In this document: positions 1-7,523 of the stretch, in pieces | Layout of the letters: each line of letters begins with the position of its first letter | Numbering within the stretch: position 1 is the stretch's first letter | Source: Lachnospiraceae bacterium | Lineage (GTDB): Bacteria > Bacillota > Clostridia > Lachnospirales > Lachnospiraceae | NCBI GenBank assembly: GCA_024691145.1 | Contig: JAILNW010000227.1 | Location: forward strand, 1 to 11,470 | DNA: 11,470 bases | Reading direction: 5' to 3' | Translations under genes and position numbers: made by a program | The notes under the pieces: model-generated | Seen by the model: only the letters and a program-made list of their open reading frames with translations | The model's database searches: none | Told to the model about the DNA's origin: nothing

Positions 1-129
1 TGATATATTATATGTATGTTAACCTTTAGAAAAATTTGGAAATATCCGATAAATAATTAGTTATGTAATATCCTGTTGTTACTTAATAGGATTATTAATA
101 AAAAAGTATCTAGAAAATGGAGGTTCATT

Positions 130-2583
130 ATGCAGAATATTGAAAAAGCAGAATTTAAGAAAAACGTAGAGGATTACTTAAAGATACTATTTAGAAAATC
201 TGTTAAAGAAGCCAGTAAGCAGCAGATATTCCAGGCAGTATCCTATGCGGTAAAGGACATTATTGTGGATCAGTGGATGGCTACTCATAAAGAATATGAG
301 AAGCAGGATGCAAAGACGGTTTATTATTTGTCAATGGAGTTCTTAATGGGAAGAGCATTAGGAAATAATATTATTAACATTGGAGCGGACAAAGTAGTTA
401 GAGAGGTTTTGCAGGAGTATAACATAGATCTTAATGTTATAGAGGATGAAGAGCCAGATCCAGCACTTGGTAATGGTGGTCTTGGAAGACTTGCAGCATG
501 TTTCCTTGATTCATTATCAACTCTTGGTTATCCTGCATATGGCTGTGGTATAAGATACAAATATGGTATGTTCGAACAGAAGATAGAAGATGGTTTTCAG
601 GTTGAGGTGCCAGATAACTGGTTAAAACATGGCAATCCATTTGAAATGAAGAGAGCAGAGTATGCTGTAGAAGTTAAGTTTGGCGGATATGTAAGAGTAA
701 CTAAAGATGAAAAGGGCAGAGACAAGTTTATTCAGGAGAATTATCAGTCTGTACTTGCAGTGCCATATGATATGCCGATAGTTGGATATGGCAATAACGT
801 AGTTAATACACTTAGAATATGGGATGCAGAGGCAATAGATACATTTAACCTTGATTCATTTGACAAGGGTGATTATCAGAAGGCTGTTGAGCAGCAGAAC
901 CTTGCAAGAACTATCTGCGAAGTTCTTTATCCTAATGACAACCACTATGCAGGTAAGGAACTCAGACTTAAACAGCAGTATTTCTTTGTATCAGCAAGTG
1001 TTAACAGAGCCGTTGCAAAGTACATGGAAAAGCATGATGATATCAGAAAACTTCATGAGAAGGTTTGCTTCCAGTTAAATGATACACATCCAACAGTTAC
1101 AGTGCCAGAACTTATGAGAGTTCTTATGGACGATTATGATTTATCATGGGATGATGCATGGGATGTTACTACTAAGACTTGTGCTTATACGAACCATACA
1201 ATCATGTCAGAAGCACTTGAAAAATGGCCATTAGAGTTATTCTCAAGACTTCTTCCTAGAATTTATCAGATAGTTGAAGAAATAAACAGAAGATTTGTTA
1301 TAGATATTAAGAAGATGTACCCAACTGACAATGGCAAGATTCAGAGAATGGCTATTATCTATGACGGACAGGTAAGAATGGCTTATCTTGCAATTGCAGG
1401 AAGTTTTTCAGTAAATGGTGTTGCAAGACTTCATACAGAGATTCTTAAGAAGAGAGAGTTAAAGGATTTCTATGAGATGATGCCTCAGAAGTTTAATAAT
1501 AAAACTAATGGTATTACGCAGAGAAGATTCTTATTACATGGTAATCCTTTACTTGCAGAGTGGATTACTAATAAGATTGGACCAGACTGGATAACTAATC
1601 TTCCTCACATTAATGAATTATCTGTTTATGTTGATGATGTACAGTGCCAGAAGGAATTTATGAATATCAAGTACCAGAACAAGGTAAGACTTGCACAGTA
1701 TATTAAAGAACATAACGGAATTGAGGTTGATCCAAGATCAATTTTTGATGTTCAGGTAAAAAGATTGCATGAATACAAAAGACAATTATTAAATATCTTG
1801 CATGTTATGCATCTTTATAATACAATAAAGATGAACCCTAGTATGGAATTTTATCCAAGAACTTTCATATTCGGTGCAAAAGCATCAGCAGGATACAGAA
1901 GAGCCAAGGCAATTATCAAGTTAATTAACAGCGTTGGAGATGTAATTAACAATGATAAGACTATAGATGGCAAGATTAAAGTTGTATTTATTGAGAACTA
2001 CAGAGTATCTAATGCTGAGATGATTTTTGCAGCAGCAGATGTGTCAGAACAGATTTCAACAGCAAGTAAAGAAGCTTCAGGAACAGGTAACATGAAGTTT
2101 ATGCTTAATGGTGCCCTTACACTTGGTACTATGGACGGTGCCAATGTTGAGATTGTAGAAGAAGTTGGAGAAGAGAATGCATTTATCTTCGGACTTTCAT
2201 CTGATGAAGTTATCGAGTATGAGAGAAATGGCGGATATAATCCAAGAGATATCTTTAACAAAGATCAGGATATTAGAACAGTTATGATGCAGCTTATTAA
2301 TGGCTTTTATTCACCTAATAATCCTGACCAGTTTAGAGAGCTTTACAACTCATTACTTGATTCTAATGGTGGAGAGAGAGCGGACCAGTACTTTATACTT
2401 AAGGATTTCCGTTCATATGAGGAAGCTCAGAAGAAAGTAGGAGAGGCATTTAAGGATGAAAGCAAGTGGGCAAGAGCAGCTATGCTTAATGTTGCTAAGT
2501 CTGGCAAGTTTACATCTGACAGAACTATTGAAGAATATGTTGAAGATATCTGGAAGCTTGAGAAAGTGAAAGTTGAGTTGTAA
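130..2583 (+). CDS. glgP: Glycogen/alpha-glucan phosphorylase
   Basis: This cytoplasmic GT35 enzyme uses phosphate to release glucose-1-phosphate from the ends of glycogen or maltodextrin, with pyridoxal phosphate (PLP) as cofactor. The 817-residue product has the usual bacterial length. Visible family motifs are the glycine-rich GNGGLGR near residues 114-120, the phosphate-site KRLHEYKR at 544-551, and EASGTGNMKF, whose lysine (K656) should carry PLP. The reading frame is open back to a TTG at 76, but I chose ATG 130: GGAGG sits 6 bases before it (119-123), and the 18 extra residues would be basic and unlike the family. GH25 follows 30 bases downstream with no terminator between, so co-transcription is possible. 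Whether the natural substrate is glycogen or maltodextrin cannot be told from sequence alone; no other glycogen gene is in the window. The 129 bases upstream are very AT-rich and show no well-spaced promoter that I would defend. Confidence 0.96.
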   Translation: MQNIEKAEFKKNVEDYLKILFRKSVKEASKQQIFQAVSYAVKDIIVDQWMATHKEYEKQDAKTVYYLSMEFLMGRALGNNIINIGADKVVREVLQEYNIDLNVIEDEEPDPALGNGGLGRLAACFLDSLSTLGYPAYGCGIRYKYGMFEQKIEDGFQVEVPDNWLKHGNPFEMKRAEYAVEVKFGGYVRVTKDEKGRDKFIQENYQSVLAVPYDMPIVGYGNNVVNTLRIWDAEAIDTFNLDSFDKGDYQKAVEQQNLARTICEVLYPNDNHYAGKELRLKQQYFFVSASVNRAVAKYMEKHDDIRKLHEKVCFQLNDTHPTVTVPELMRVLMDDYDLSWDDAWDVTTKTCAYTNHTIMSEALEKWPLELFSRLLPRIYQIVEEINRRFVIDIKKMYPTDNGKIQRMAIIYDGQVRMAYLAIAGSFSVNGVARLHTEILKKRELKDFYEMMPQKFNNKTNGITQRRFLLHGNPLLAEWITNKIGPDWITNLPHINELSVYVDDVQCQKEFMNIKYQNKVRLAQYIKEHNGIEVDPRSIFDVQVKRLHEYKRQLLNILHVMHLYNTIKMNPSMEFYPRTFIFGAKASAGYRRAKAIIKLINSVGDVINNDKTIDGKIKVVFIENYRVSNAEMIFAAADVSEQISTASKEASGTGNMKFMLNGALTLGTMDGANVEIVEEVGEENAFIFGLSSDEVIEYERNGGYNPRDIFNKDQDIRTVMMQLINGFYSPNNPDQFRELYNSLLDSNGGERADQYFILKDFRSYEEAQKKVGEAFKDESKWARAAMLNVAKSGKFTSDRTIEEYVEDIWKLEKVKVEL

Positions 2584-2613
2584 TTACAACCGTAACAAGA
2601 AGGAGCATTCTGG

Positions 2614-3663
2614 ATGGAAGGAAAAGAGCGCAGAGAATTAAGGGGTATGCGAGGTATTAAGGTGAAGACAAAGGCCAAAGAACTTCGTGAACCTGATGAA
2701 AAACTAAAACAGGAGCGTAAGCTGGTCAGAAGTGAAGAGATGTCTACGCTATGTTCATTGTTTATGTGTATAGGTTTTCTTATACTTGCTACATTTACAA
2801 TTATATCAATATTTGACGAACGATCTGTATTAGGAATGTTTAAAGGCAAAGGGCTTAATGGAAGCGTTCTTAATGGTAATGATTTTTTAGTTTATCTTGG
2901 TGATGAGGCTGTCCCAGCGGCAGCTTCACCTAATGAGATAATTGAGGCATATGATTTTAATCAGATACATGCCACAACACATCAGTACGACTGGAACATG
3001 TTACATATTAATGGTGACTACAGATATTATGGTCCTGCTAAGGAAGAGGCTATATCAAAGACAGGCGTGGATGTTTCTTATTATCAGGAAGATATTGACT
3101 GGCCTAAGGTTAAGGCAGCAGGAATTGATTTTGCTATTATAAGACTAGGGTTCAGAGGATACATTACTGGAAAAATGGTTCTTGATACTAAGTTTAAGCA
3201 GAATATTAAGGGTGCGACAGATGCCGGTATAGATGTTGGAGTTTATTTTTTTACACAGGCTCTTACAACACAGGAGGCGGTTGAAGAAGCGCAGTTTGTA
3301 CTTAAGAATATTGGAGATTATAACCTGAAGTATCCAATAATCATTGATACAGAAGCCATTGACAGTTCCTCGGCAAGATGCCATTGTGAAGATCTTACGG
3401 CAGATGAATTAACTGATATTTGTATTGCATTTTGTGATACAATTAATGCAGCAGGCTATAAGTCAAGTATTTATGCAAGTAAATACTGGTTTTTAACTCA
3501 GCTTAACCTTGAAAGACTTGATAATTATGATAAGTGGCTGGCATACTATACGGATGTACCGGAATATCCATTTGAGTTTAGCATGTGGCAGTATACAGAT
3601 AAGGGAACTGTAGACGGTATCAAGGGAAAAGTTGATATGAACATTTGTTTTAGAGAGTATTAA
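2614..3663 (+). CDS. Membrane-anchored GH25 lysozyme (muramidase)
   Basis: This 349-residue protein is predicted to cleave the beta-1,4 bond between N-acetylmuramic acid and N-acetylglucosamine in peptidoglycan. It starts with a very basic, charged cytoplasmic segment of about 44 residues, then one hydrophobic helix (about 46-67) with no obvious cleavage site, suggesting a type II signal anchor with the enzyme outside. After a spacer the GH25 domain runs from about 150 to the end. GVDVSYYQ supplies the first catalytic aspartate (D153), and IIIDTEA supplies the DxE pair (D245, E247). The C-terminal FSMWQYTDKG is typical of the family. There is no cell-wall binding repeat. AAGGAG lies just upstream of the ATG. 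Its 30-base spacing from glgP suggests shared transcription, but I see no functional link to glycogen. It could act in wall remodelling or growth; the family alone does not say which. Confidence 0.9.
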   Translation: MEGKERRELRGMRGIKVKTKAKELREPDEKLKQERKLVRSEEMSTLCSLFMCIGFLILATFTIISIFDERSVLGMFKGKGLNGSVLNGNDFLVYLGDEAVPAAASPNEIIEAYDFNQIHATTHQYDWNMLHINGDYRYYGPAKEEAISKTGVDVSYYQEDIDWPKVKAAGIDFAIIRLGFRGYITGKMVLDTKFKQNIKGATDAGIDVGVYFFTQALTTQEAVEEAQFVLKNIGDYNLKYPIIIDTEAIDSSSARCHCEDLTADELTDICIAFCDTINAAGYKSSIYASKYWFLTQLNLERLDNYDKWLAYYTDVPEYPFEFSMWQYTDKGTVDGIKGKVDMNICFREY

Positions 3664-3675
3664 TAACATTTATTG

Positions 3676-3708
3676 GCAGATAGTCTTACAGGCTATCTGC
3701 ATTGTTGT
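3676..3708 (+). terminator. Candidate terminator after GH25
   Basis: A perfect 8-bp stem (GCAGATAG at 3676-3683 with CTATCTGC at 3693-3700) encloses a 9-base loop, followed by ATTGTTGT. The T tail is broken by A and G bases, so termination may be partial. Its position between GH25 and the decarboxylase is the natural boundary between two transcription units. Confidence 0.5.
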
Positions 3709-3724
3709 AAAGGAATATGATTTT

Positions 3725-5425
3725 ATGGAGAGTTTATATAATAAATTGGAAAATTACAGTAAGGAGAATATTTATCCTATGCATATGCCAGGACATAAGA
3801 GAAATACCAAGATTATGAACATGGCAGACCCTTACAGCATAGATATTACAGAGATTGATGGCTTTGATAATATGCATGCGCCAGAGGGGGTTATTAAAGA
3901 CATAATGGACAGAGCTGCCAATTTGTGGGGGTCAAGACAGTGTTTTATATCTGTAAATGGAACAACTGCAGGTATTCTGTCGGCTATTTCTGCCTGCTGT
4001 AAAAGAAGAAAATCCATTATAGTGGCCAGAAACTGCCATAAATCAGTATATAATGCTGTTTATCTTAATGAATTAAATCCTGCCTATGTATATCCAAGGA
4101 TAGATAAACATGGTATTGCAGGGGAGATAAAACTGGAAGATGTGCAAAAAGTAGTGGAATCTCTTATTGTTAAAGGAGAGATTATAGGAGCAATGGTAAT
4201 TACATCTCCTACATATGAAGGTGTAATTTCGGATATAAGAAGTATATCAGATTATCTGCATAAGTACAATATTCCGCTTATTGTGGATGGGGCTCATGGA
4301 GCACATATTGGTCTGTTTGGTTTTTATGATACGTATAATACGATACTTCAGGGGGCTGATATAGTTGTACACAGTATTCATAAGACTTTGCCGGCACTTA
4401 CACAGACATCCCTTGTGCATGTGACATTTGGCAGTATTGTGGATGGAAAAAAGGTTCAGAAATATATGGCAATGTATCAGAGCAGCAGTCCTTCTTATGT
4501 GCTTATGTCTGGAATAGATAAGTGCATCAGTACTTTGGAAAAATATGGAAAAGAACTTTTTAGAAATTATTATAGCAATCTGGCTTCTTTTTATGAAAGA
4601 TGCAAGAAGCTTAAAGTGATAGAAGTTTTGGATTCAACATCTGTGGATGCCTATGGTTATGACATGGGAAAGATAGTTATAACATCAGGCAGATTTGGAA
4701 TGGGTAATTATATTTATACCATGCTTTTAAATCATTATAAAATACAGGCAGAACTTAAATCATACGATTATGTTATTGCAATGACCAGTATATGTGATAC
4801 TCCTCTTGGCTTTGAAAGACTTTATAAGGCTTTGTTTGAGATAGACAGAGTGCTTGAAAAGCAGCATTTTGAAGAGGAAGAGGCAGGTAATAATTCTGGC
4901 AGAAGCCATAGTTCTGATGAAAAGATAAGTTATTATGATGAAACAGGTATAGAAAGAACAATAGATAAGCTTGAAGTGAAAACGGAGAGCGATATACAGG
5001 ATGATTATGATTATGAACAGAGTATAGCTGAAGCTGAAAGGGAGATCCAGGAGTACATAAAACAACAGGAAGAAAAGAACAAGATGATAGAAAGTGTAAG
5101 CTATAATCTGATAGATGAAAACAATTATAGTTTAGAGGTTTTCCATAATGATGCAAGTTATTCTTCGGTATTTAACAATGCTTCAAGACTTGAGAGAAGA
5201 TATAATATATTTAAAGCTGATAATATGGAGAAAATTGATATTATGTTGGAAGATGCCATAGGACATGTATGTGGGGATTACATCTACATATTTCCACCAG
5301 GGGTTCCTTTAATTGTACCAGGAGAAGTATTTTCAAAGGATGTTGTTACAGTAGCAAGGCTTTATCTTGCAGAAGGATTTAATGTTTCCGGGGTTAACAA
5401 AGGAATTGTAAAAATTGTTGAATAG
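3725..5425 (+). CDS. Orn/Lys/Arg decarboxylase family PLP enzyme (YaaO-like) with an inserted charged linker
   Basis: This fold-type I PLP enzyme resembles B. subtilis YaaO/SpeA: the N-terminal MHMPGHKRN (19-27) is the family signature, DGAHG (D188, H191) binds the cofactor, and HSIHKTL contains the Schiff-base lysine K220. The C-terminal domain is recognisable from about residue 500, with PPGVPLIVPGE. At 566 residues it is roughly 90-100 longer than typical YaaO proteins. The excess lies at about 383-500: an acidic stretch (EEEE, then serine- and aspartate-rich sequence) and a likely helical charged segment (431-457). The family decarboxylates arginine, lysine or ornithine for polyamine synthesis; the substrate cannot be decided here. 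The ATG has AAAGGAA about 9 bases upstream. It heads the conserved cluster, as yaaO does in B. subtilis, and the guanylate-kinase-like gene follows 15 bases later. Confidence 0.9.
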   Translation: MESLYNKLENYSKENIYPMHMPGHKRNTKIMNMADPYSIDITEIDGFDNMHAPEGVIKDIMDRAANLWGSRQCFISVNGTTAGILSAISACCKRRKSIIVARNCHKSVYNAVYLNELNPAYVYPRIDKHGIAGEIKLEDVQKVVESLIVKGEIIGAMVITSPTYEGVISDIRSISDYLHKYNIPLIVDGAHGAHIGLFGFYDTYNTILQGADIVVHSIHKTLPALTQTSLVHVTFGSIVDGKKVQKYMAMYQSSSPSYVLMSGIDKCISTLEKYGKELFRNYYSNLASFYERCKKLKVIEVLDSTSVDAYGYDMGKIVITSGRFGMGNYIYTMLLNHYKIQAELKSYDYVIAMTSICDTPLGFERLYKALFEIDRVLEKQHFEEEEAGNNSGRSHSSDEKISYYDETGIERTIDKLEVKTESDIQDDYDYEQSIAEAEREIQEYIKQQEEKNKMIESVSYNLIDENNYSLEVFHNDASYSSVFNNASRLERRYNIFKADNMEKIDIMLEDAIGHVCGDYIYIFPPGVPLIVPGEVFSKDVVTVARLYLAEGFNVSGVNKGIVKIVE

Positions 5426-5440
5426 TGAGGTATATGGCAG

Positions 5441-6010
5441 ATGATTTATGTTTTAATGGGAAAGAGTGCAACCGGAAAGGATACAATATTTGGATTACTT
5501 AGGAACAGCAGACCAGATTTTAAGACTATAGTAACCTATACCACACGTCCCATAAGAAGTAATGAAGAAAATGGAAAAGAATATTATTTTGTGAATGATA
5601 TGGAGCTTGATAAATTAAAGTCCCAGGATAAGATTGTAGAATTAAGGGAGTATAATACTGTACATGGTTTATGGAGATACTTTACTGTTGATGATGGACA
5701 GGTGGACATAAAAAATGGCAATTATATTATTATTGGAACTTTGGAATCTTTTAATGGCATAAGAAGTTACTATGGAGAAGGCAATGTAACTCCGATATAT
5801 ATAGAAATAGATGATGGAATCAGATTAGAAAGAGCCCTTTTACGGGAAAAACAGCAAAAAAATCCAAAGTATATGGAAATGTGCAGAAGATTTTTAGCTG
5901 ATGATGAAGATTTCAGTGAAGATAAAATTGTTGCAGCTGGTATTAAAAAAAGATATATCAATAATAATATTGATGAATGTGTTGAAGAAATACTCCATGA
6001 TATGGTATAA
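5441..6010 (+). CDS. Guanylate-kinase-fold NMP kinase-like protein
   Basis: This 189-residue P-loop protein is guanylate-kinase-like. The loop is GKSATGKD (7-14), with aspartate where GKS or GKT is usual and T15 next. The GMP-binding region is partly kept: TTRPIR (34-39) matches TTRxxR, and GKEYYFV (45-51) matches the GxxYxFV tyrosine site. RLERALLRE (128-136) and CRR (148-150) fit the lid arginines. The aspartate-containing strand of true guanylate kinases (DID or similar) reads IIIGTLES here (97-103), so a GMP contact appears lost. It occupies the position that tmk has in B. subtilis, but lacks thymidylate-kinase features such as a DR[YF] motif. It may phosphorylate a different nucleotide or not be a kinase. 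GTGAGG lies about 10 bases before the ATG; an ATG at 5434 is out of frame. Confidence 0.82.
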   Translation: MIYVLMGKSATGKDTIFGLLRNSRPDFKTIVTYTTRPIRSNEENGKEYYFVNDMELDKLKSQDKIVELREYNTVHGLWRYFTVDDGQVDIKNGNYIIIGTLESFNGIRSYYGEGNVTPIYIEIDDGIRLERALLREKQQKNPKYMEMCRRFLADDEDFSEDKIVAAGIKKRYINNNIDECVEEILHDMV

Positions 6011-6011
6011 T
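6003..6011 (+). promoter_or_regulatory. Possible internal extended -10 element
   Basis: TGGTATAAT is a perfect extended -10 element. TTGAAG (5982-5987), matching 4 of 6 bases of the -35 consensus, lies 18 bases before TATAAT. A start about 7 bases downstream (near 6018) would fall within or after the yaaR Shine-Dalgarno and give an almost leaderless message, which argues against it driving yaaR strongly. The site also encodes the last residues and stop of the upstream gene, so it may be fortuitous. Confidence 0.25.
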
Positions 6012-6024
6012 TAGGAGTGATTGT

Positions 6025-6465
6025 ATGGATATTAAGGTAAATCAGTTAAATATGCTTAACAATGTTGAGAATAAGCAGCAGGTAAGTCAGGCTGATGATG
6101 GCTTTAAGTTTACTTTGCTTAGTAACATTGAGGAGTCTGATCTTAAAGCAAGACTTAATCTTATGATGGAAGATATTGTCCAGCAGGGCAAGAAACTTGA
6201 AAAACATATGGATATTAAGGATATGAAGAGGTACAGACAGTTAGTGAAGGATTTCCTTAATGAAGTTGTTAATCGTTCACATAAGTTTAGTCGTGAGAAT
6301 TTTCTTGACAGAAGAGGAAGACACAGGGTTTATGGTATAATTAAACTTGTGGATGAGAATCTTGATGAATTAGCTAAAGAACTTGTTAAGGATGAAAAAG
6401 ACAATCTGGCTGTTCTTAACAGAATAGACGAGATAAGAGGATTGTTACTTGATATATTAATGTAG
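6025..6465 (+). CDS. yaaR: YaaR family protein (DUF327)
   Basis: This 146-residue, highly charged, mostly helical cytoplasmic protein matches the YaaR/DUF327 family in length and position. No biochemical role is established for the family as far as I know. The first 25 or so residues are polar and probably disordered. The core then carries the family's helical pattern, including KDFLNEVVNRSHKFSRE (about 75-91) and RRGRHRVYGIIKLVDENL (about 95-112). There is no signal peptide, membrane segment or cysteine cluster. AGGAG (about 6013-6017) precedes the ATG. It sits directly before holB, as in B. subtilis, where yaaR and holB are also adjacent. I infer a link to replication or cell-cycle housekeeping only from that long-conserved neighbourhood. 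Confidence 0.88.
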   Translation: MDIKVNQLNMLNNVENKQQVSQADDGFKFTLLSNIEESDLKARLNLMMEDIVQQGKKLEKHMDIKDMKRYRQLVKDFLNEVVNRSHKFSRENFLDRRGRHRVYGIIKLVDENLDELAKELVKDEKDNLAVLNRIDEIRGLLLDILM

Positions 6466-6487
6466 TATAAGGACGTTAGATATTATT

Positions 6488-7480
6488 ATGTATGACTTTG
6501 ATTCTATAATTGGACATAATATGATAAAAGAGCATCTTAAGATGGTGCTTAAAACAGGCAAGATATCTCATGCATATATTTTTTCAGGGGAAAAAGGCAG
6601 TGGAAAGCTTACTATGGCAAGGACATTTGCAAAAACTCTCCAGTGTGAGAAGAATGGCACGAATCCATGCTGTCAGTGTGTTTCCTGTTTACAGACAGAT
6701 GATGATAATCAGCCGGATATTAAGATATTAACGAAGGAGAAGGCTTCTTATTCCATCAGGGAGGTCAGGGAGCAGCTTGTTAATGATATAGAGATTAAGC
6801 CTTATAAGAGCAGGTATAAGATATATATTATACCCGAGGCTAATACTTTAAAGCAGGATTCTCAGAATGCTATTTTAAAGACTATTGAGGAACCGCCTGA
6901 TTATGCTATAATTATTTTGCTTACGGAGAATATTAATTCATTTCTCCCAACTATTATTTCAAGATGTATTGTGCTTAATTTCAGACCTGTGGATAAGGAA
7001 CTTGTGAAAAACTATCTTATTAAGCAGGGAATTCCTGATTATAATGCCAATATGGGGGCAGTTTTTTCACAGGGGAATATTGGCAAGGCGCTTAGTTATG
7101 CCAGTGATGAAAGTTTTATAGAGATTAAGAATGATGCTCTTAAGATTGTGAAGTATCTTGATGAAACAGATGAATATACTCTTATTGACTCTGTGAATGA
7201 CATGGCGGAGCCTAAAGATAATATAGGACAGTATTTTGATTTGTTTCAGTTGTGGTTTCGTGATATGCTTTTGTTGAAGACTGGTGGCAATAAGGAAAAG
7301 TTGCTTTTTAAAGAGGAATATGATACATTATTAAAGCAGTCTGAAAGCAGAAGTTATATGGATATAGATAATGCCTTAAGTGCCATAACTAAGGCAAGGC
7401 AGAGACTTGAGGCTAATGTATATACGGAAGTGGTCTTAGAGATGCTGATATTTGCATTTGTAAAAAAGGATGTAAGTTAG
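6488..7480 (+). CDS. holB: DNA polymerase III delta' subunit (clamp loader)
   Basis: This 330-residue AAA+ protein is the clamp-loader delta' subunit, which helps load the sliding clamp on primed DNA. The N-terminal DFDSIIGH and ISHAYIFSGEKGSGK lead into a Walker A (34-42) whose usual GKS/GKT reads GKLT, as expected for a delta' that need not hydrolyse ATP. A zinc-binding cysteine group follows (C53, C61, C62, C64, C67). The Walker B region reads IYIIPEAN rather than DExx. The SRC motif (S158-R159-C160), which contacts the neighbouring subunit's nucleotide, is intact. The C-terminal part forms the helical collar domain. The nearest Shine-Dalgarno (AAGGA, about 6469-6473) is about 14 bases from the ATG, which is long, but the N-terminus fits the family exactly. 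It lies 22 bases after yaaR. Confidence 0.94.
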   Translation: MYDFDSIIGHNMIKEHLKMVLKTGKISHAYIFSGEKGSGKLTMARTFAKTLQCEKNGTNPCCQCVSCLQTDDDNQPDIKILTKEKASYSIREVREQLVNDIEIKPYKSRYKIYIIPEANTLKQDSQNAILKTIEEPPDYAIIILLTENINSFLPTIISRCIVLNFRPVDKELVKNYLIKQGIPDYNANMGAVFSQGNIGKALSYASDESFIEIKNDALKIVKYLDETDEYTLIDSVNDMAEPKDNIGQYFDLFQLWFRDMLLLKTGGNKEKLLFKEEYDTLLKQSESRSYMDIDNALSAITKARQRLEANVYTEVVLEMLIFAFVKKDVS

Positions 7481-7497
7481 AATTTATGAAAGGAAAA

Positions 7498-7512
7498 ACT
7501 ACTAAAAGTAGT
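7498..7512 (+). promoter_or_regulatory. Small hairpin before the ricT start
   Basis: ACTACT (7498-7503), a 3-base AAA loop and AGTAGT (7507-7512) form a perfect 6-bp palindrome in the 43-base holB-ricT gap, the widest in the cluster. An AAAGGAA site (7489-7495) lies just before it, and GTGGGAA (7511-7517), a weak Shine-Dalgarno about 7 bases from the ATG, overlaps its end. Pairing could modulate ricT translation. No T tail follows, so it is not a terminator. Confidence 0.3.
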
Positions 7513-7523
7513 GGGAACTATAT

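Noticed and set aside
76..129. N-terminal extension of glycogen phosphorylase from TTG 76
   Set aside because: GGAGG sits directly before ATG 130, the extension is basic and unlike the family, and TTG 76 has no Shine-Dalgarno.
2427..2849. Minus-strand 140-codon ORF spanning the glgP-GH25 junction
   Set aside because: It is antisense to two well-supported genes, serine-rich as shadows often are here, and resembles no family I recognise.
3705..3742. TATAAT at 3737-3742 with TTGTAA upstream as a decarboxylase promoter
   Set aside because: The -10 lies inside the coding sequence after the ATG and the spacing is 26 bases. The cluster promoter therefore remains unidentified.
4760..5156. Two overlapping minus-strand ORFs of 101 and 127 codons within the decarboxylase
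   Set aside because: They are antisense to the low-complexity charged insert, with compositions (runs of I, F, Y, L, H) typical of shadows of A/G-rich coding sequence, and lack ribosome-binding sites.
6305..6341. TTGACA and TGGTATAAT inside yaaR as an internal promoter for holB
   Set aside because: The spacing between the two hexamers is 25 bases, far too long, and the -10 encodes conserved YaaR residues. An extended -10 acting alone is not excluded.
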